A stretch of DNA of 8,627 nt, taken from positions 1-8,627 of the forward strand of contig CANJQZ010000073.1 of assembly GCA_947476515.1 (NCBI GenBank), given 5' to 3'. A model generated the notes under the pieces. That model did no database searches and was not told the DNA's origin. It saw only the letters and a list, made by a program, of their open reading frames with translations. This stretch comes from Flavobacteriales bacterium. Lineage in GTDB: Bacteria; Bacteroidota; Bacteroidia; Flavobacteriales_D; Crocinitomicaceae. Positions 1 to 5,918 of this stretch are shown in pieces (the first letter of the stretch is position 1; each line of letters begins with the position of its first letter). The translations under genes were made by a program, and so were the position numbers.

Positions 1-527
1 ATAACGCGCACCTGCACAGAACTTGTATGGGTTCTTAATGCCATTTCCTCCACCCCTTTTTGAATAAAGAAAGTGTCTTGCATATCTCTTGCAGGATGTT
101 CCGCTGGGAAATTTAATGCAGAAAAATTATGCCAATCGTCTTCAATTTCTGGACCTTCTGAAACTGCAAAACCAATGCGATTGAAGATGGCAATAATCTC
201 ATCCCTAACAATAGATAAAGGATGATGACTTCCAGTTGAAATATTTTCACCACTCTTGCTCCAGTCTTCTTCGTTATTGGTTGTTTCCTTAGCTGAAAAC
301 TTATCTTTTTGCTCACTGTAGAAATTTTCTAAAGCGACTTTTAAGGTGTTCAAAGATTGACCAATTTCTCTTTTTTCATTGCCAGGAACAGATTTAAAGT
401 CCGTGTATAAGTCCTTTAGTTGCCCTTTACTCCCTAAATATTCTATTCTAAATGCCTCCAATTCAATTGCAGAATTGACTTTAATCTCTTCTAAAACAGC
501 ATGAAGGGCCTGAATTTTATGAATCAT
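1..527 (-). CDS. pheS: Phenylalanyl-tRNA synthetase alpha subunit, 5' part (gene leaves the window)
   Basis: Catalytic subunit of the cytoplasmic alpha2beta2 class II synthetase that charges tRNA-Phe with phenylalanine. The ATG at 525-527 opens a frame that stays open to base 1, giving 175 residues; the rest of the catalytic domain lies beyond the left edge. Residues 1-85 are the charged, helical N-terminal region that forms the tRNA-binding coiled coil in this family. The catalytic domain begins near residue 98 (STGSHHPLS). Family signatures are plain: SEGPEIEDDWHNF (123-135), ALNFPAEHPARDMQDTFF (137-154) and LRTHTSSVQVR (164-174, motif 2 region), which align with the E. coli sequence from memory. 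The cut is only the window edge; no frameshift is seen. It is divergent from the lipoprotein genes, 228 bp apart, with a -7-like box upstream. pheT is not visible. Identification is secure. Confidence 0.97.
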   Translation of the reverse strand, partial: MIHKIQALHAVLEEIKVNSAIELEAFRIEYLGSKGQLKDLYTDFKSVPGNEKREIGQSLNTLKVALENFYSEQKDKFSAKETTNNEEDWSKSGENISTGSHHPLSIVRDEIIAIFNRIGFAVSEGPEIEDDWHNFSALNFPAEHPARDMQDTFFIQKGVEEMALRTHTSSVQVRV

Positions 528-584
528 TTGTATTGTTATGTAACTTTTTAATAGGCTAATCTGTTTCACTTACAGTTAGCTATA

Positions 585-592
585 CAAATGTA
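585..592 (-). promoter_or_regulatory. Possible -7 box for pheS
   Basis: On the minus strand the bases read TACATTTG, a full match to the Bacteroidota -7 consensus TAnnTTTG, 57 nt before the pheS ATG. No TTTG or TTG lies at the usual 19-21 nt upstream, so only the -7 half is supported. A leader of about 50 nt would follow. Confidence 0.45.
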
Positions 593-708
593 CAAGATTT
601 TGACTTTAAAAATAATGAAACATGAGTTTTTGCGTTTTTTTGAATAAGTCTTATAAGAGTGCAATACAAAGATTTTGTTCTGAAAGTTAAGTACTTATGA
701 TTTTAACC

Positions 709-739
709 TTTGTAGATTGAAAAAATTATTTTAAATTTG
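709..739 (+). promoter_or_regulatory. Bacteroidota-type promoter for the lipoprotein pair
   Basis: TTTG at 709-712 is followed by a 19-nt spacer and TAAATTTG at 732-739. This matches both halves of the primary sigma factor consensus known from Bacteroides and Flavobacterium (TTTG, 19-21 nt, TAnnTTTG). Transcription would start around 744-746, leaving a leader of only about 10 nt before the ATG at 756. There is no Shine-Dalgarno sequence, which is normal for this phylum. It is the only promoter in the window with both halves in place. Confidence 0.7.
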
Positions 740-755
740 AATACTTAAGCAGCAC

Positions 756-1124
756 ATGAAAAAAGCATTATTTGGGATTTTACTCCTATCCGTAACATTA
801 ATAGCAGGATCTTGTAAATCAAAGGAATCAGCTATTTTAAAGGTTTTTGTTCGTTCTTCATCTAATCAATTAATGAATGGCGCTCGCGTTGTAATTATTG
901 GCGATCAACAATCTAATCCATCAACAAAGGCATTTACAGATACTTCCTACACCAACAGCTCTGGATTTACATCTGTTAATATGGATGATTATTTTAATAA
1001 ATATGCTGATCAAACAACTGGGTATTTTGATATTCTTGTAAAACTAAATACAAAGAATGCAACTGGTTATTCCCGTTGTCGTGTTCATACTACCTCTGTA
1101 GAAACTATTTTCTTACCGAATTAA
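756..1124 (+). CDS. Small lipoprotein with transthyretin-like fold (paralogue 1)
   Basis: The 122-residue product has a type II signal peptide: MKK, a hydrophobic stretch (4-17) and a lipobox AGSC whose cysteine is residue 20, so the mature protein is about 103 residues on a lipid anchor. After a short linker (KSKES) comes one beta-rich domain with the pattern ILKVFVR, then GARVVIIGD (42-50), then TDTSYTNSSGFTSVN (61-75). Such a pattern (strand, variable loop, an 'A.V.l.g' strand, 'D..YT..sG' turn, strand) is seen in transthyretin- or carboxypeptidase-regulatory-like Ig domains; that assignment is inference. The next gene encodes a clear paralogue of identical length, 9 nt downstream, so both probably share the promoter at 709-739. 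Only one acidic residue follows the cysteine closely, so surface export is not predicted from the sequence. The biological role is unknown. Confidence 0.85.
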   Translation: MKKALFGILLLSVTLIAGSCKSKESAILKVFVRSSSNQLMNGARVVIIGDQQSNPSTKAFTDTSYTNSSGFTSVNMDDYFNKYADQTTGYFDILVKLNTKNATGYSRCRVHTTSVETIFLPN

Positions 1125-1133
1125 TCGAAAAAA

Positions 1134-1502
1134 ATGAAAAAATTAAGCTTCTTTGCTCTTGCCCTTATGGGTTTTTTAGTGATCTCTTCATGTGTTAAAA
1201 AAGAAGATACGCTTGCGAAAATTACTATCAGAGATGAGAATAATCTATTGGTAGAACAAGCAATGGTAGTTCTTCATGGCACCTCTACTTGCAATTGTCC
1301 ATCTCAAGTGGCTGTTTTTGATACCGCCTATACCAATGCATCAGGAATAGCTACTTTTAATTTCAATGATATTTATCAATTAGGTCAAGCAGGTGTTGCC
1401 GTTTTGGATATAAAAGCTTACAAGGCAAATAAATTTGGTCAAGGTATCATCAAGATTGAAGCAGAAAAGACGAATGAGGAATCGATAATCATTCAACCTT
1501 AA
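1134..1502 (+). CDS. Small lipoprotein with transthyretin-like fold (paralogue 2)
   Basis: The 122-residue product is paralogous to its upstream neighbour. Its signal peptide ends in ISSC with the lipidated cysteine again at residue 20. The mature start CVKKED contains K followed by two acidic residues, resembling the lipoprotein export signal described in Capnocytophaga and Flavobacterium, so the protein may be surface exposed (inference). The single domain repeats the neighbour's landmarks: LAKITIRDENN, AMVVLHGT (43-50) and FDTAYTNASGIATFNFND (62-79). The best shared motif is DT-[SA]-YTN-[SA]-SG. A loop at 53-55 carries C-N-C, two cysteines absent from paralogue 1. The start lies 9 nt after the previous stop behind an A-rich run, as expected for translational coupling without a Shine-Dalgarno site. 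Its TAA abuts the stop codon of the convergent gene. The function is unknown. Confidence 0.85.
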   Translation: MKKLSFFALALMGFLVISSCVKKEDTLAKITIRDENNLLVEQAMVVLHGTSTCNCPSQVAVFDTAYTNASGIATFNFNDIYQLGQAGVAVLDIKAYKANKFGQGIIKIEAEKTNEESIIIQP

Positions 1503-1507
1503 TTAAG
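1498..1507. other. 10-bp palindrome holding two convergent stop codons
   Basis: CTTAATTAAG is a perfect palindrome. Its left TAA (1500-1502) ends the lipoprotein gene, and its right half, read on the other strand (1505-1503), ends the 102-residue gene. A larger imperfect stem (CAACC 1494-1498 with GGTTG 1524-1528; CGCA 1508-1511 with TGCG 1517-1520) could form around it. Neither side has a T-run, so it is not a convincing intrinsic terminator. Confidence 0.4.
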
Positions 1508-1811
1508 CGCAAATTCTGCGATTGGTTGTAAAGGAATTCAATTCTGTAATGGATACACAATTGTGGTTTAGAGACTGAGCATCTAACTTATATGCCGTAC
1601 CGAAAGGTAATTCTTCACTTTCAAATAAAGCGCTTATCTCATTATTAGGATTCATTTTTTGTAATAAATTAATTAATCTATTTAATTCACTTAACCCAAT
1701 TATTAGAGAACCTTCATAAGACAGCATGCCTCTGCTTACTTTTCCTTGAATTAATACATCTTCTTCTGCAGCATTAATTCTGATCATGTTAATTTCCATT
1801 GACTTTTTCAT
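1503..1811 (-). CDS. Uncharacterised 102-residue cytoplasmic protein
   Basis: I do not recognise this family. The product has no signal peptide, membrane segment or familiar catalytic motif. The first half looks like short beta strands (IRINAAEEDVLIQGKVS, then MLSYEGSLIIG), followed by an amphipathic helix SELNRLINLLQKM (41-53), an acidic stretch (NNEISALFESEEL, 56-68) and a final strand region. The most upstream start is ATG 1809-1811; ATG codons at residues 5 and 9 are alternatives, and the conserved-looking part seems to begin at MIRIN (residue 9). It is a real gene candidate because it fills the space between two convincing genes exactly, uses codons like its neighbours and reads like a folded protein. 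It ends directly against the stop of the lipoprotein gene and is divergent from tatC across 110 bp. A near-match -7 box (GATATTTG, minus strand 1838-1831) precedes it. Confidence 0.7.
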   Translation of the reverse strand: MKKSMEINMIRINAAEEDVLIQGKVSRGMLSYEGSLIIGLSELNRLINLLQKMNPNNEISALFESEELPFGTAYKLDAQSLNHNCVSITELNSFTTNRRICA

Positions 1812-1909
1812 ATCCTATAGTTTTATAAGACAAATATCCACCACTAAATCGTAAAGTATTTACGATGTAAATTATTATATAAAAAAAATTTAAACCCTTT
1901 TACTTTTTG

Positions 1910-1917
1910 TAATTTTG
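1910..1917 (+). promoter_or_regulatory. -7 box in front of tatC
   Basis: TAATTTTG fits TAnnTTTG exactly and stands 4 nt before the ATG at 1922. No clear TTTG is found 19-21 nt upstream; that stretch is A/T only. Transcription would start at or just beside the ATG, so tatC either has almost no leader or starts at its second ATG (1940). Confidence 0.55.
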
Positions 1918-1921
1918 CATC

Positions 1922-2719
1922 ATGTCCAATAATGAAAACATGTCTTTTCTTCAGCATCTTGAAGAACTCCGATGGCGCTTGGTTAAATCTGCAATAGCAG
2001 TAGTTATCATAGCAGGGGTAATTTGGTATTTTCAAGAAGAAATAATGGTCAATTTATTTTTGTCCATGAAGGAAAAGAATTTCATAACCTTTCAATTGCT
2101 ATGTCAATATTGTGGTGTCTGTGTAGATGATATTCCTGTTAAAATGCAAAGCATGACTGTTTCGGGTCAGTTCTCTTACGCTTTGATGATGAGTTTTATG
2201 GGTGGATTGGTTCTTGCATTTCCTTTTATTTTTTATCAATTGTGGTCTTTTGTTAAACCAGGACTAAAGTTTAAAGAAAAGAAAATGGCTTCTGGTCTTG
2301 TATTTTATGTTAGTTTGCTCTTCTTCATGGGCATATTATTCGGCTATTTTATAGTAGCTCCTATGAGTGTTCAGTTCTTTGGTTCATATCAAATTAGCAC
2401 TCAAATTGAAAATAATTTTACCATTAGCTCTTATATGAGTATGATCCTGTCCACTGTATTTTATTCAGGTCTTTTATTTTTATTGCCTATCGTAGCTTAT
2501 CTTCTTGCAAAATTGGAAATTATTAATGCTGAGTTTCTAAAAAAATATCGTAAGCATGCCATTGTTGTAATTTTAATTTTAGCGGCAGTGATCACCCCTC
2601 CAGATATTATTTCACAAATTATTGTATCAATTCCTATTATAGGTTTGTATGAAATTGGTATATTAGTAGCAAAACGAGTGGGGCGTCAAATTAAGGCTGC
2701 ACAGGAAATAGAGAAATGA
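1922..2719 (+). CDS. tatC: Twin-arginine translocase subunit TatC
   Basis: Core inner-membrane receptor of the Tat pathway, which binds twin-arginine signal peptides and exports folded proteins together with TatA. The product is 265 residues, normal for the family. Visible signatures are HLEELRWRL (12-20), including E15 and R17 of the signal-peptide site; FPFIFYQLWSFVKPGLKFKE (100-119) with the conserved glutamate E119; and the C-terminal VITPPDIISQ (223-232) plus LYEIGILV (242-249). Six membrane segments fit roughly 21-37, 84-108, 123-147, 172-196, 212-225 and 231-250. The first periplasmic loop is extended and holds C61, C64 and C67. The ATG at 1922 gives the same N-terminal length as E. 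coli TatC up to HL.ELR; the ATG at 1940 (MSFLQHLEELR) is a real alternative given the promoter position. No tatA lies in the window. The stop overlaps the next gene by 4 nt. Confidence 0.97.
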   Translation: MSNNENMSFLQHLEELRWRLVKSAIAVVIIAGVIWYFQEEIMVNLFLSMKEKNFITFQLLCQYCGVCVDDIPVKMQSMTVSGQFSYALMMSFMGGLVLAFPFIFYQLWSFVKPGLKFKEKKMASGLVFYVSLLFFMGILFGYFIVAPMSVQFFGSYQISTQIENNFTISSYMSMILSTVFYSGLLFLLPIVAYLLAKLEIINAEFLKKYRKHAIVVILILAAVITPPDIISQIIVSIPIIGLYEIGILVAKRVGRQIKAAQEIEK

Positions 2720-5175
2720 TCAAATTAACATCTTGTATTTTCTGCCTTGTTTCTTTCTTGGGCTTAGCTCAAAAGACAATCATAGTGGGCTGCGTTAGAG
2801 ATGGTGTTACAAAAATGGGAATTCCATCGATCAAGGTGCATTTTCAAGATTCAAAAATTGGAACGCTAACAGACTCCTCAGGTAATTATAGATTAGAAAC
2901 TTATTATGCAACTGATTCTATTCAGATTTCTATTCTAGGTTATAAAACAATTAAAAAGGCAGTCAAAAAGGACAAAGAACAAACGATCAATATTACTTTG
3001 CCTTCCAAAACATCAAATTTCGAGGAGATAACTATTCTTCCACCTGACGAACTTCCCTCTATTAGATTACACAAGCGCGTAATAGCTCATAAGCAAATTA
3101 ACAACAAGGAAAAACTTGATGCATATGCCTATGAAGTTTATAATAAAATCCAAATGGATTTAAACAATTTAGACAAAGAATTTGACCAGATAGGAATGGT
3201 AAAAAAACTTGATCTTGTCTTGAATTATCTTGACACTTCAGTTAAAGGCAAAATTACACTCCCGGTTGTTTTAAGTGAATCTGTTTCTGATTACTATTAT
3301 GAAAATCACCCAAAAAAGAAAAAAGAAATTGTAAAAGCTTCGCGTGCGACAGGAATTGAAAACATACAAGTGTCTCAATTTTTAGGAGATATGTATCTGG
3401 AAATTAATCCCTATGATAATATCATTGATTTATTCGGTAAGTCTTTTATCAGTCCATTGGCTACTTACGCTAGGGCTTATTATAATTTTGTACTAACGGA
3501 TTCTTCCTTTATTGATAATAATTGGTGTTATCGTCTGACCTTTAATCCAAAAAGATCTGGAGATTTAGCATTTGATGGTGAGATGTGGATCAACGATACT
3601 ACCTATGCTCTTAAGAAAATATCAGCTTCAATTGCACCTGGCGCTAATTTGAATTACATACAAGATTTATATTTTGAGCAGAATTACACTCAAGTTGAGC
3701 ACGAAGTTTGGATGTTGGTTCAAGAGAAGTTAATTATGGATTTAAAACTAACCCAAAACACAAAATTAATTGGATTATATGGTCGAAAAACAAGCACAAG
3801 GAAGGACTTCGTTGTAAATAAAAAGGTAAATCCATCTTTTTATAATTCGGGTAGTACCATTGAAATACAAGAAGGCGCCAATAATAGGACGCCAAAAGAA
3901 TGGGAATCTTATCGACATTATCCATTGAATTTTAGGGAAGAAGGAATTCAAACAATGATCGATTCATTAAACAAGAAGAAGTTGTTTAGGCTCTTAAAAA
4001 CCCAAACTTATGTTGCTACTACTGGATATTATCCAATTGGTAAAATAGAATTGGGTAATGTCTTCTCTTTAATTAGTGGAAATCCAGTTGAAAAATATCG
4101 TTATGCTATAGCCTTAAGAACTTCTGATGCTTTTTCGAAGAAAATAGAATTGGGAGGGAAAATTGGTTATGGAATAAAGGATCAAAGATTTAAATACAAT
4201 GCCTTGATTCGATATAATGTTCCTGGTAAAAAAAGAGGGATGCTTTCTGCTTTTTATAATTTTGATATTCAGCAAATTGGCCAATCTCCTTCTGCTGCAG
4301 CATTAGGGACTACCTTCTCAACTGTATTTAATACCGCACCCTTTGATAAACTTACCTTCGTTAAAAAAATAGGTATTGGCTTCGAAAAAGATATTAAAAA
4401 AGATATTATTATTTACACCGCTGCCGAATGGAAGCAATATAATCCCTTAGGCGTAACTAGTTATTTACATTACAATCCTAGCACATCTATTACGGATACT
4501 TTATCTTCTATTCGAACGACAGAGTTTACTGGCCGTTTGCGATGGACCAAAGATGAAGAATTTATTTCAGGTTCTTTTTCGAGAACATCAGTTACTTCTG
4601 TATTTCCTATTTTTTCTTTGCAGGCTATAATTGGTGTAAAAGGAATAGGAGGCAGTCAATACAATTATCAAAAGTTAGAGTTTCAAATGGAACATAACAC
4701 ACAAATAGGGGTTTTAGGCCGCATGCGTTATGGCTGCACTGCAGGATATATTTTTGGAACAACAGCGTATCCTTTTTTGAAAGTTCATGAAGGAAATCAA
4801 TCCTTATGGTTGCTTACCTCAACTTTTAATAAACTTAATTTCATGGAATTTATCTCTGATCGATATGTTATGGGATTTATCGAAAATCATTGGGAAGGAT
4901 TGTTTTTTGATAGAATCCCTTTGGTTAAAAAGCTAAAATTCCGCTTAGTGTCCACAGGAAGAATAATGTATGGCGCTATTGACCCAAGGCATCGTTCGGT
5001 TATGTTGATACCTTCATATGTTAAACAATTTGGAAATGTACCATATGCAGAAGTGTCTGTAGGGATTGAAAACATCGCAAAAATAATTCGTGTAGATTTG
5101 GTTTGGCGCATGACACATAATACTCCTGGAATTAGTCCATTAGGTATTAGAGCTCGATATGCATTTAATTTTTAA
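2716..5175 (+). CDS. DUF5686 outer-membrane beta-barrel protein with carboxypeptidase-regulatory-like N-terminus
   Basis: A large outer-membrane protein typical of Bacteroidota; its exact function is not established. A signal peptide (1-18, cleavage after GLA, mature start QKTIIVG) leads into a carboxypeptidase-regulatory-like Ig domain (about 20-96: GIPSIKVHFQDSKIGTLTDSSGNYRLE, then ISILGYKT). Next comes the DUF5686 periplasmic region (from about 108, with LHKRVIAHKQINNKEKLDAYAYEVYNK). The last 400 or so residues look like alternating barrel strands and include family landmarks such as FISDRY, EGLFFDRIPLVKKLKFR and EVSVGIENIAKIIRVD.VWR. The protein ends in ARYAFNF, with the terminal phenylalanine usual for Bam-inserted barrels. 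A ring of TonB-receptor features is absent, so it is not a SusC-type receptor. The ATGA overlap with tatC implies coupled translation, and lptB follows after 13 nt. The clustering suggests an envelope-assembly role (inference). Confidence 0.93.
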   Translation: MIKLTSCIFCLVSFLGLAQKTIIVGCVRDGVTKMGIPSIKVHFQDSKIGTLTDSSGNYRLETYYATDSIQISILGYKTIKKAVKKDKEQTINITLPSKTSNFEEITILPPDELPSIRLHKRVIAHKQINNKEKLDAYAYEVYNKIQMDLNNLDKEFDQIGMVKKLDLVLNYLDTSVKGKITLPVVLSESVSDYYYENHPKKKKEIVKASRATGIENIQVSQFLGDMYLEINPYDNIIDLFGKSFISPLATYARAYYNFVLTDSSFIDNNWCYRLTFNPKRSGDLAFDGEMWINDTTYALKKISASIAPGANLNYIQDLYFEQNYTQVEHEVWMLVQEKLIMDLKLTQNTKLIGLYGRKTSTRKDFVVNKKVNPSFYNSGSTIEIQEGANNRTPKEWESYRHYPLNFREEGIQTMIDSLNKKKLFRLLKTQTYVATTGYYPIGKIELGNVFSLISGNPVEKYRYAIALRTSDAFSKKIELGGKIGYGIKDQRFKYNALIRYNVPGKKRGMLSAFYNFDIQQIGQSPSAAALGTTFSTVFNTAPFDKLTFVKKIGIGFEKDIKKDIIIYTAAEWKQYNPLGVTSYLHYNPSTSITDTLSSIRTTEFTGRLRWTKDEEFISGSFSRTSVTSVFPIFSLQAIIGVKGIGGSQYNYQKLEFQMEHNTQIGVLGRMRYGCTAGYIFGTTAYPFLKVHEGNQSLWLLTSTFNKLNFMEFISDRYVMGFIENHWEGLFFDRIPLVKKLKFRLVSTGRIMYGAIDPRHRSVMLIPSYVKQFGNVPYAEVSVGIENIAKIIRVDLVWRMTHNTPGISPLGIRARYAFNF

Positions 5176-5176
5176 G

Positions 5177-5184
5177 TAACTTTG
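5177..5184 (+). promoter_or_regulatory. -7 box between the DUF5686 gene and lptB
   Basis: TAACTTTG fits TAnnTTTG exactly, starts one base after the DUF5686 stop codon and ends 4 nt before the lptB GTG. No TTTG is present 19-21 nt upstream. Its TAA is also in frame with lptB, so lptB cannot start further upstream. If active, it gives lptB its own near-leaderless transcript. Confidence 0.45.
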
Positions 5185-5188
5185 TAAA

Positions 5189-5917
5189 GTGAAATTATAT
5201 ACCTCTAAAATTAAAAAAACTTATCGTGGACGACATGTCGTTGATGGCGTTTCTGTGGAAGTAAATCAAGGTGAAATTGTGGGTCTCTTAGGGCCCAACG
5301 GAGCTGGAAAAACAACTTCTTTTTATATGATGGTAGGTTTGGTTAAACCCGATGAAGGAGAAGTGTTTTTAGACGAACTAGAAATCACCAAATTACCTAT
5401 GTATAAGAGGGCTCAATTAGGAATTGGCTACCTTCCACAAGAGGTTTCAGTATTTAGAAAATTGAGTGTAGAAGATAATATTATGGCCATTTTGGAAATG
5501 ACAAAACTCACCAAAACAGAACGCCAAGAAAAATTAGAAAAATTATTACAAGAATTTAGCCTTACCCATGTTCGAAAGAATCTAGGAAATCGTCTTTCTG
5601 GAGGAGAAAAAAGGAGAACAGAAATTGCTCGAGCCCTAGCCACAGATCCTAAATTTGTGTTATTAGATGAGCCATTTGCAGGGGTTGACCCCATCGCTGT
5701 TGAGGACATTCAAAGTATAGTTTCAGATTTGCGTAAAAGAAATATTGGGATTTTAATAACGGATCATAATGTGCAAGAAACCTTATCGATTACAGACCGT
5801 GCTTACCTATTATTTGAAGGGAAAATATTAAAATCAGGTACTGCCGAAGAACTTGCCGCAGATGAACAAGTACGAAAAGTATATCTTGGACAGAATTTCG
5901 TGCTGAGAAAGAAATAA
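5189..5917 (+). CDS. lptB: LPS export ABC transporter ATP-binding protein LptB
   Basis: Cytoplasmic ATPase of the LptB2FG complex that pulls lipopolysaccharide out of the inner membrane and drives it to the outer membrane. The 242-residue product carries every ABC motif: Walker A GPNGAGKT (35-42), Q-loop Q84 in YLPQE, signature LSGGE (136-140), Walker B FVLLDEP (156-162) with catalytic E161, D-loop AGVDP (164-168) and switch H193. LptB-specific stretches are KTTSFYMMVGL, SVFRKLSVEDNIMA and KSGTAEELAADEQVRKVYLG. The start is GTG at 5189: an in-frame TAA sits 12 nt upstream, and the next ATG (residue 47) falls after Walker A. It follows the DUF5686 gene by 13 nt and may be read from the cluster and from its own -7 box. 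LptF/G and LptC are not in the window. It ends 1 nt from the convergent adhesin gene. Confidence 0.97.
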   Translation: MKLYTSKIKKTYRGRHVVDGVSVEVNQGEIVGLLGPNGAGKTTSFYMMVGLVKPDEGEVFLDELEITKLPMYKRAQLGIGYLPQEVSVFRKLSVEDNIMAILEMTKLTKTERQEKLEKLLQEFSLTHVRKNLGNRLSGGEKRRTEIARALATDPKFVLLDEPFAGVDPIAVEDIQSIVSDLRKRNIGILITDHNVQETLSITDRAYLLFEGKILKSGTAEELAADEQVRKVYLGQNFVLRKK

Positions 5918-5918
5918 A

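Noticed and set aside
113..316. 67-residue open frame on the minus strand
   Set aside because: It lies inside pheS in another frame; the pheS frame has clear family motifs and this one has none.
649..658. Palindrome TCTTATAAGA in the pheS-lipoprotein intergenic region
   Set aside because: It does not extend beyond 10 bp, has no fixed relation to a promoter, and is likely by chance in such AT-rich DNA.
1844..2035. 63-residue minus-strand open frame between the 102-residue gene and tatC
   Set aside because: It runs antisense to the tatC start and across the promoter region, and its translation is of low complexity with no motif.
3734..5111. Two minus-strand open frames (3734-3925 and 4887-5111)
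   Set aside because: Both are antisense to the well supported barrel gene and show no signal, domain or promoter.
5428..5709. 93-residue minus-strand open frame
   Set aside because: It is a shadow of lptB; the sense strand encodes the signature, Walker B and D-loop of the ATPase.
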